Shown: one piece after another, positions 6,397 to 10,891 of the stretch | Layout: the number at the start of each line of letters is the position of its first letter | Position numbering within the stretch: position 1 is the stretch's first letter | NCBI GenBank assembly: GCA_900556535.1 | Contig: USPI01000033.1 | Coordinates: 1 to 10,891 of the forward strand | Length of the DNA: 10,891 nucleotides | Reading direction: 5' to 3' | From: an uncultured Eubacteriales bacterium | Lineage (GTDB): Bacteria > Bacillota > Clostridia > Oscillospirales > Oscillospiraceae | Translations under genes and position numbers: made by a program | The notes under the pieces: generated by a model | Told to the model about the DNA's origin: nothing | Database searches by the model: none | The model's input: only the letters and a program-made list of their open reading frames with translations

Positions 6397-6426
6397 AAAA
6401 GGACACCCGCTCGGGGTGTCCTTTTT
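6397..6426. terminator. Strong bidirectional intrinsic terminator
   Basis: A perfect 12-bp stem AAAAGGACACCC/GGGTGTCCTTTT (6397-6408 with 6414-6425), loop GCTCG, and T-tract TTTTT at 6422-6426. The A-rich left arm gives a U-tract on the minus strand too. It lies 10 bases beyond the M20 gene and 20 bases beyond the convergent ABC-exporter gene, and probably ends both operons. Confidence 0.93.
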
Positions 6427-6445
6427 CGTTATCAAAATGTACTTA

Positions 6446-8326
6446 TTATATGGAATTTCCGGTGTAGAGCTGATAGTATCTGCCCTTTTGGGCAATGAGA
6501 TCGTCATGCGTGCCGCGCTCTATTATCCTGCCGTTTTCGAGCACCATGATGCAGTCGGCGTTTTGCACGGTGGACAGGCGGTGGGCGATAACGAAGCTCG
6601 TTCTGCCGCTCATGAGCGCGTCCATGCCCTCCTGCACGAGCCGCTCCGTGCGCGTGTCGATTGACGAGGTGGCTTCGTCGAGAATGAGCACCGGCGGGTC
6701 TGCAACGGCGGCGCGGGCTATCGCAATGAGCTGGCGCTGACCCTGACTGAGCTTTGCTCCGCTTCCCGTGAGCACCGTGTCATAGCCCTCGGGCAGGCGG
6801 CGGATAAAGCCGTCGGCATTGGCAAGGCGTGCGGCCTCGATGCACTCGGCATCCGTCGCGTCAAGTCTGCCGTAGCGGATGTTTTCCATGACGGTGCCGG
6901 TAAACAGGCAGGTATCCTGAAGCACCATGCCGAGGCTGCGGCGCAGGTCGGGCTTTTTAATTTTGCCGATGTTTATTCCGTCGTAGCGGATCTTTCCGTC
7001 ATTTATGTCGTAAAAGCGGTTAATCAGATTTGTGATGGTCGTTTTGCCCGCTCCGGTCGAGCCGACGAAGGCAAGCTTTTGACCGGGCTTTGCGTACATT
7101 TTTATGTCGTTCAGGACGGTTTTGTCCTCGGTGTAGCCGAAATCGACGCCGTCAAAGGTGACCTCGCCGCGCAGCCTTATGTAGCTCACGCTGCCGTCGG
7201 ACTTATGCGGATGCTTCCACGCCCATATGCCGGTGCGCTTATCCGTTTCTCTGAGGCTGCCGTCGGGGTTTTCGACTGCGTTGACAAGCTCGACATAGCC
7301 CTCGTCCTCCTCGGGCTTTTCGTCGAGAAGCTTAAACACGCGCTCCGCGCCCGCCATTGCCATCACGACGCTTGCAGCCTGCTGGCTTATCATCGTGACC
7401 GGCTGCGTGAAGCTCTTATTCAGGGTCAAAAACGCAACGAGAGTTCCGATTGTGAGCTGCGTGTGGCCGCTCAGGGCGAGCACGCCGCCGACTATCGCAC
7501 ACAGAACGTAGCTTATATTGCCGAGGTTTCCGTTTACGGGCATCATGATGTTGCCTATTTTATTGGCGGTCTCCGCGCTGCGGCGAAGCTCGTCGTTGAG
7601 CTTTTTAAACTGCTCAAGGCTCTTATCCTCGTGGCAGAACACCTTCACGACCTTCTGCCCCTCCATCATTTCCTCGATATAGCCGTTGACCTTGCCGAGA
7701 TCGCGCTGCTGCCTGCCGAAATATTCTCCCGCCTTGGCGCTGAGCTTCGACATGACCTTGAGCATGACGAGCACCATCGCAACGGACAGCACCGTCAGAG
7801 GGATATCGAGCACTATCATGCTCACGAGCACCGCAACGAAGCTAATGCTCGCGTTCACGAGCTGCGGCAGGCTCTGGCTTATCATCTGGCGCAGGGTGTC
7901 AACGTCGTTTGTGTAAACGGACATGATATCTCCGTGCGCGTGGGTGTCAAAATAGCGGATGGGCAGGCGCTCCATGTTGTTAAAAAGCTCTATGCGCAGC
8001 CGCTTCATGGTGCCCTGCGTGACATTTACCATGATGCGGTTATAGCCGTAGGCGCAGACGATGCCGGCGATGAGCACGAGCGCAAGGCGCAGCATTGCCG
8101 CCGCCAGGGGCGCGTAATCCTTGACCGCCGCCGTCACGAGGGGAGTTATATAATCGTCTATGAGCGTCTGCATGAAAAGCGTTATGCACAGCGTGGACAG
8201 CGCCGACACCAATATGCCGATAACGACGAGGATGCAGGCGGTCTTGTAGTTTTTGAGCACATACGCCATGACGCGCTTAATTAGCTTGGGGTCGCCCTTG
8301 GGCTTTCCGAAATTGTTCTGTCTCAT
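6446..8326 (-). CDS. ABC exporter half-transporter with complete catalytic site
   Basis: A fused membrane-plus-ATPase half of an exporter, 626 residues from the ATG at 8326. Six membrane helices lie at about 30-310. The ATPase domain holds Walker A GSTGAGKTT (422-430), Q-loop Gln470, signature LSQGQ (526-530), Walker B VLILDEATSS with catalytic Glu551, and switch His582. A TTG at 8332 is in frame, but GAGGAGG at 8334-8340 is only 1-2 bases from it and an ideal 7 bases from the ATG, so the ATG is preferred. It starts 2 bases after the stop of the other half-transporter, so the two surely form a heterodimer. A polar, tryptophan-containing linker at about 345-385 (TGIWAWKHPHKSDG) joins the two domains. 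Its cargo may be a drug, lipid or peptide. Confidence 0.9.
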   Translation of the reverse strand: MRQNNFGKPKGDPKLIKRVMAYVLKNYKTACILVVIGILVSALSTLCITLFMQTLIDDYITPLVTAAVKDYAPLAAAMLRLALVLIAGIVCAYGYNRIMVNVTQGTMKRLRIELFNNMERLPIRYFDTHAHGDIMSVYTNDVDTLRQMISQSLPQLVNASISFVAVLVSMIVLDIPLTVLSVAMVLVMLKVMSKLSAKAGEYFGRQQRDLGKVNGYIEEMMEGQKVVKVFCHEDKSLEQFKKLNDELRRSAETANKIGNIMMPVNGNLGNISYVLCAIVGGVLALSGHTQLTIGTLVAFLTLNKSFTQPVTMISQQAASVVMAMAGAERVFKLLDEKPEEDEGYVELVNAVENPDGSLRETDKRTGIWAWKHPHKSDGSVSYIRLRGEVTFDGVDFGYTEDKTVLNDIKMYAKPGQKLAFVGSTGAGKTTITNLINRFYDINDGKIRYDGINIGKIKKPDLRRSLGMVLQDTCLFTGTVMENIRYGRLDATDAECIEAARLANADGFIRRLPEGYDTVLTGSGAKLSQGQRQLIAIARAAVADPPVLILDEATSSIDTRTERLVQEGMDALMSGRTSFVIAHRLSTVQNADCIMVLENGRIIERGTHDDLIAQKGRYYQLYTGNSI

Positions 8327-8328
8327 GC

Positions 8329-10080
8329 TCAATCCTCCTCTTCCGCTTCGTCAAAGTCACCGCTGCCGCTGCTCTGGGCGAGGTAAATTTCGCGGTAGAT
8401 GGCGTTATTTTCGAGCAGCCTTTCGTGGCTGTCAAAGCCGCTGACTCTGCCGCCGTCAAGCACGAGTATCCTGTCGGCCTTTTCGATGCTGGATATGCGC
8501 TGAGAGACGATGAGCTTCGTCGTGCCGGGGATAATCTGCGCAAAGGCTTCCTTTATCTTCGCATCCGTTGCGGTGTCAACGGCGCTTGTGGAGTCGTCAA
8601 GAATGAGAACCTTCGGCTGCTTTAAGAGCGCACGGGCGATGCACAGCCTCTGACGCTGACCGCCGGAGACGTTGGTTCCGCCCTGTTCTATCCAAGTGTC
8701 GTACTTATCGGGGAGCTTTTCGATGAACTCCTCCGCGCAGGCAGCACGGCAGGCCTCGACACACTGCTGCTCGCTTGCATTTTCATTGCCCCAGCGCAGA
8801 TTATCAAGTATCGTGCCGGAAAACAGCACGTTTTTCTGAAGCACGACGGCGACCTGATCGCGCAGTGCGGTCATATCGTATTCGCGCACGTCGCGCCCGC
8901 CCACGCGCACCGCGCCGCTTTTAACGTCGTAAAGTCTGCTCACGAGGCTCACGAGGCTCGTTTTGCCGCTGCCCGTGGAGCCTATTATGCCGACTGTCTC
9001 GCCCGAATGGATGTGCAGGTCAATGTCATGCAAAACGTCCTCGCCGCTGCCGGCTCTGTACGAAAAGCAGACGTGGTCAAAGTCTATGCTGCCGTCGGCA
9101 ATGACGGTCTCGGGCTGCTCAGGATCGGTGAGATCCGCCTTTTCGTTGAGCACCTCGGAAATACGCTTCGCGCTTGCCGTGCTCATGGTGAGCATGACGA
9201 ATATCATCGAGAGCATCATGAGCGACATCATCATGCTGATGACGTAGCTTATAAGCGAGGTGAGATTTCCCGTCGTGAGCGTTCCGGACACGATAAAATG
9301 CGCGCCGAACCAAGACAGTGCGAGTATGCTGCCGTAAATGACGGTCATCATGATGGGGTAATTTACGATGATGGTCGATTCCGCCTTGACGAAGAGCTTA
9401 TACAACTCCTCCGCCGCTTTCCCGAACTTTTCGCTCTCATGCTTTTCGCGCACGAACGCCTTCACGACGCGGATGGCGGAGACGTTTTCCTGCACGCTCG
9501 CGTTCACATCGTCATAGCGGGCGAAAACGCGCGTGAATATCGGCATCGCCCTTTTCATGACCGTCAGCAGCACAATGCCGAGCAGCACCAGTGCCGCGAG
9601 GAAAACAAGGCTCAGCTCCACGTTTATGACAAAGCACATTATCATGCTGCATATGAGCATCAGCGGAGCGCGCACAGCGATGCGCATGAGCATTTGGTAG
9701 GCGTTTTGCAGGTTCGTGACGTCCGTGGTCATTCGCGTTACAAGACCGGCGGTGCTGAATTTATCGATATTTGAAAACGAAAAGCTTTGGATATTTTCAT
9801 ACATCGCGTCGCGCAGATTGCAGGCAAAGCCCGTGGACGCAGTGGACGCATAGCGCCCCGCCTCAACGCCGAAGAAGAGGCTCAAGAACGCGCAGGCTAT
9901 CATGATGCCGCCGTATAAAAGCACCATGCTCATGTTCTGCGCCTGAATGCCCTTGTCGATTATCGACGCCGTTATAAACGGGATGAGTATCTCCATGAAC
10001 ACCTCAAGTGCTGTGAACAGAGGCGTCAGGATTGACTCGCGCTTATATTGCCCGATGCAGCCGGAAAGTGTTTTTATCAC
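8329..10080 (-). CDS. ABC exporter half-transporter with degenerate catalytic site
   Basis: The first half-transporter of the pair, 583 residues from a GTG at 10080. Membrane helices span about 17-300. The ATPase domain has Walker A GSTGSGKTS (367-375), Q-loop Gln415, signature VSGGQ (471-475) and Walker B VLILDDSTSAVD. Asp496 replaces the catalytic glutamate, and Gln527 (IVSQRIS) replaces the switch histidine. These are the hallmarks of the non-hydrolysing subunit in heterodimeric exporters such as TM287/288. An in-frame TTG at 10101 would give seven more residues, but the AAGGAGG at 10090-10096 then lies inside the gene. The GTG sits 9 bases after that site and overlaps the marR stop (GTGA), so the GTG is preferred. 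The tail after about 570 is acidic (DFDEAEEED). Confidence 0.9.
   Translation of the reverse strand: MIKTLSGCIGQYKRESILTPLFTALEVFMEILIPFITASIIDKGIQAQNMSMVLLYGGIMIACAFLSLFFGVEAGRYASTASTGFACNLRDAMYENIQSFSFSNIDKFSTAGLVTRMTTDVTNLQNAYQMLMRIAVRAPLMLICSMIMCFVINVELSLVFLAALVLLGIVLLTVMKRAMPIFTRVFARYDDVNASVQENVSAIRVVKAFVREKHESEKFGKAAEELYKLFVKAESTIIVNYPIMMTVIYGSILALSWFGAHFIVSGTLTTGNLTSLISYVISMMMSLMMLSMIFVMLTMSTASAKRISEVLNEKADLTDPEQPETVIADGSIDFDHVCFSYRAGSGEDVLHDIDLHIHSGETVGIIGSTGSGKTSLVSLVSRLYDVKSGAVRVGGRDVREYDMTALRDQVAVVLQKNVLFSGTILDNLRWGNENASEQQCVEACRAACAEEFIEKLPDKYDTWIEQGGTNVSGGQRQRLCIARALLKQPKVLILDDSTSAVDTATDAKIKEAFAQIIPGTTKLIVSQRISSIEKADRILVLDGGRVSGFDSHERLLENNAIYREIYLAQSSGSGDFDEAEEED
8334..8340 (-). 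promoter_or_regulatory. Ribosome-binding site that fixes the start of the second ABC gene
   Basis: GAGGAGG on the minus strand lies inside the acidic tail codons of the preceding gene, 7 bases before the ATG at 8326. The spacing excludes the in-frame TTG at 8332. Confidence 0.75.
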
Positions 10081-10529
10081 GGTCTCTCTCCTCCTTCGCA
10101 ATGTCCTCCGACGCTGTCATAGACCTTGTACAGCAGCTCTCTAAGCTGCGTATGCTCTTCCTGCGTGAGGCAGGAAAACAGCTTCTCCTCGTTTTTTATC
10201 ATATTGCTTCTCGTGCTCAGGCACAGGCTCCTGCCGGCCTCGGAAAGGCGCACGAGCTTAACTCGCCTGTCTCTTTCCGAAGCCCGCGCTTCAACGAGCC
10301 CCGCCCTTTCAAGGCGCACGATGACGCCCGCCATCGTAGCCTGAGAAACGTCAAAATAGCGCTCGAGCTCCTTGAGCGGCAGGGTGTTTTCCTCCGCGTG
10401 ATCGAGCTTTATGAGCACCTTTATCTGCACGACCGTGACGCCGTGCTTCTGAAGATCGTTGTTTGCTTCCTTCTTTATCGTGTCGTTGAGCCGCTTTATC
10501 AGCTCTCCGCAATACAGCTCTCGTTCCAT
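10077..10529 (-). CDS. MarR family transcriptional regulator
   Basis: A 150-residue winged-helix DNA-binding protein of the MarR family, usually a dimeric repressor released by a small ligand. The wHTH spans about 33-105: LPLKELERYFDVSQATMAGVIVRL holds the helix-turn-helix with recognition helix at about 62-74. It is followed by GLVEARASERDRRVKLVRLSEAG, the classic wing with the DRR motif. Flanking helices at about 3-30 and 112-142 form the dimer interface. Length is typical. The ATG at 10529 follows GGAGG at 6 bases. The stop overlaps the GTG start of the ABC half-transporter, so the regulator and exporter are one operon, most likely self-repressed and induced by an exported compound. That logic is inferred from known MarR-ABC pairs. 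Confidence 0.93.
   Translation of the reverse strand: MERELYCGELIKRLNDTIKKEANNDLQKHGVTVVQIKVLIKLDHAEENTLPLKELERYFDVSQATMAGVIVRLERAGLVEARASERDRRVKLVRLSEAGRSLCLSTRSNMIKNEEKLFSCLTQEEHTQLRELLYKVYDSVGGHCEGGERP
10090..10096 (-). promoter_or_regulatory. Ribosome-binding site inside the marR 3' end
   Basis: AAGGAGG on the minus strand encodes part of the marR C-terminus (CEGGERP) and lies 9 bases before the GTG at 10080. Together with the GTGA overlap it identifies the GTG, not the upstream TTG, as the start of the first ABC gene. Confidence 0.75.
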
Positions 10530-10559
10530 GCTTCGCCTCCGAAAAATTTTTATGAACGC

Positions 10560-10589
10560 ATTTTAGCAAATTCAAAAGCACGCTGTCAA
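10560..10589 (-). promoter_or_regulatory. Promoter of the marR-ABC operon, inside a terminator
   Basis: On the minus strand a perfect TTGACA (10584-10589) and TAAAAT (10560-10565, 5 of 6 matches) are separated by 18 bases. Transcription should start near 10553, just ahead of the GGAGG ribosome site. The -35 box is made of the loop and innermost stem bases of the terminator hairpin of the upstream gene. A perfect AAAAATTTTT palindrome (10542-10551) lies near the start site and could be part of an operator. Confidence 0.75.
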
Positions 10590-10601
10590 CAGCGTGCTTT
10601 T
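10574..10601 (-). terminator. Hairpin terminator of the right-edge gene
   Basis: A perfect 12-bp stem AAAAGCACGCTG/CAGCGTGCTTTT (10574-10585 with 10590-10601) with a 4-base loop. On the minus strand it ends in TTTT, then GAATTT, so the U-tract is short. It lies 27 bases beyond the stop at 10629 and encloses the -35 box of the marR promoter. Confidence 0.75.
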
Positions 10602-10625
10602 AAAATTTACAAATGTTTAAATTTT
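10602..10625. repeat. AT-rich 8-bp inverted repeat upstream of the marR promoter
   Basis: AAAATTTA (10602-10609) and TAAATTTT (10618-10625) are perfect inverted arms with an 8-base spacer. The repeat fills most of the gap between the right-edge gene's stop and its terminator, 13 to 36 bases upstream of the marR -35 box. It may be a regulator site or an UP-like AT-rich element, or simply AT-rich 3' sequence. Confidence 0.35.
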
Positions 10626-10628
10626 TGC

Positions 10629-10891
10629 TTATTTTGCGAGTCGTGCAAGCGCCGCGTGACCGGTCATGGTGCCCGCGAGCGCGAGAGAATATATCCTGTG
10701 CCACTGCATCTTCTTTTTCTGATCCTTTGTCATGTGGCAGGCGGCAATGAGGACAAAGCTCACGGCGTAGGCTGCCGCGCCGCTTATGACGACCGCGGGT
10801 GCGGTTTTCTTCGCCTTCATGAGACCGGCTGCGAGATGCGCGGACGCTGCGAGGAAAAATACGCCGCTTATGGGCTCGTGCGCCTTCATGA
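10629..10891 (-). CDS. Small membrane protein of unknown function, possibly 5'-truncated by the window edge
   Basis: At least 86 residues from the ATG at 10889. The frame may extend beyond the window, so this methionine could be internal. Three hydrophobic segments lie at about 7-25, 31-51 and 66-83. A lysine-rich loop at 54-60 (TKDQKKK) and a short one at 25-29 (KAKKT) suggest cytoplasmic turns. I do not recognise the family. The upstream ribosome site cannot be seen. A hairpin terminator follows the stop, so the gene is the end of its own transcript and not part of the marR operon. Confidence 0.65.
   Translation of the reverse strand, partial: MKAHEPISGVFFLAASAHLAAGLMKAKKTAPAVVISGAAAYAVSFVLIAACHMTKDQKKKMQWHRIYSLALAGTMTGHAALARLAK

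Noticed and set aside
4927..6507. Open frame of 526 codons on the minus strand opposite the M20 peptidase
   Set aside because: It is a shadow of GC-biased codons in the M20 gene, crosses the terminator, has no family motifs and no convincing ribosome site.
7079..8284. Open frame of 401 codons on the plus strand opposite the second ABC gene
   Set aside because: Histidine- and arginine-rich composition typical of an antisense shadow; the opposite strand encodes a complete ABC half-transporter.
9007..9774. Open frame of 255 codons on the plus strand opposite the first ABC gene
   Set aside because: Antisense shadow with biased composition and no ribosome site.
1..10891. CRISPR array, tRNA, rRNA, insertion sequence or defence system
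   Set aside because: No regularly spaced repeats, cloverleaf or rRNA-like sequence, transposase or nuclease/toxin motifs were seen on either strand.

Overview
The window looks like chromosomal DNA of a Gram-positive anaerobe of the class Clostridia, perhaps an Oscillospiraceae-like gut bacterium; this is inferred. Supporting signs are strong AGGAGG-type ribosome sites, sigma-A style promoters, an SLH-domain exported protein, a DUF5058 membrane protein and a MarR-controlled heterodimeric ABC exporter. Codons favour G or C at the third position, which produces long false reading frames opposite the real genes. I see no tRNA, rRNA, CRISPR array, transposase or phage gene.

Layout, left to right. 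A TVP38/TMEM64 (DedA-like) membrane protein (111-824, +) may be coupled to an unseen upstream gene. It converges on a minus-strand group across a bidirectional hairpin terminator (862-898). Read in its own direction, that group is an SLH/leucine-rich-repeat exported protein (3300-2287), an isochorismatase-family cysteine hydrolase 14 bases behind it, and a DUF1275/YoaK membrane protein with its own strong promoter and a structured leader. Positions 3301-3511 hold divergent promoters. The rightward one is near-consensus and drives a tight three-gene operon: a DUF5058 membrane protein, a second polytopic membrane protein, and an M20 metallopeptidase of the carboxypeptidase S/PM20D1 type that overlaps its predecessor by 4 bases. 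A strong hairpin terminator (6397-6426) closes this operon and also serves the convergent operon.

The right half is one minus-strand operon: marR (10529-10077), a degenerate-site ABC half-exporter starting at a GTG that overlaps the marR stop, and a catalytically complete ABC half-exporter 2 bases behind it. This matches the TM287/288 or BmrC/BmrD type of drug or lipid exporter under MarR control. The marR promoter lies inside the terminator hairpin of the small membrane protein gene at the right edge.

The best candidate for an undescribed system is the DUF5058 / membrane partner / M20 peptidase operon. It reads as a two-subunit membrane transporter dedicated to a substrate that the peptidase hydrolyses. 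The substrate cannot be read from the sequence.
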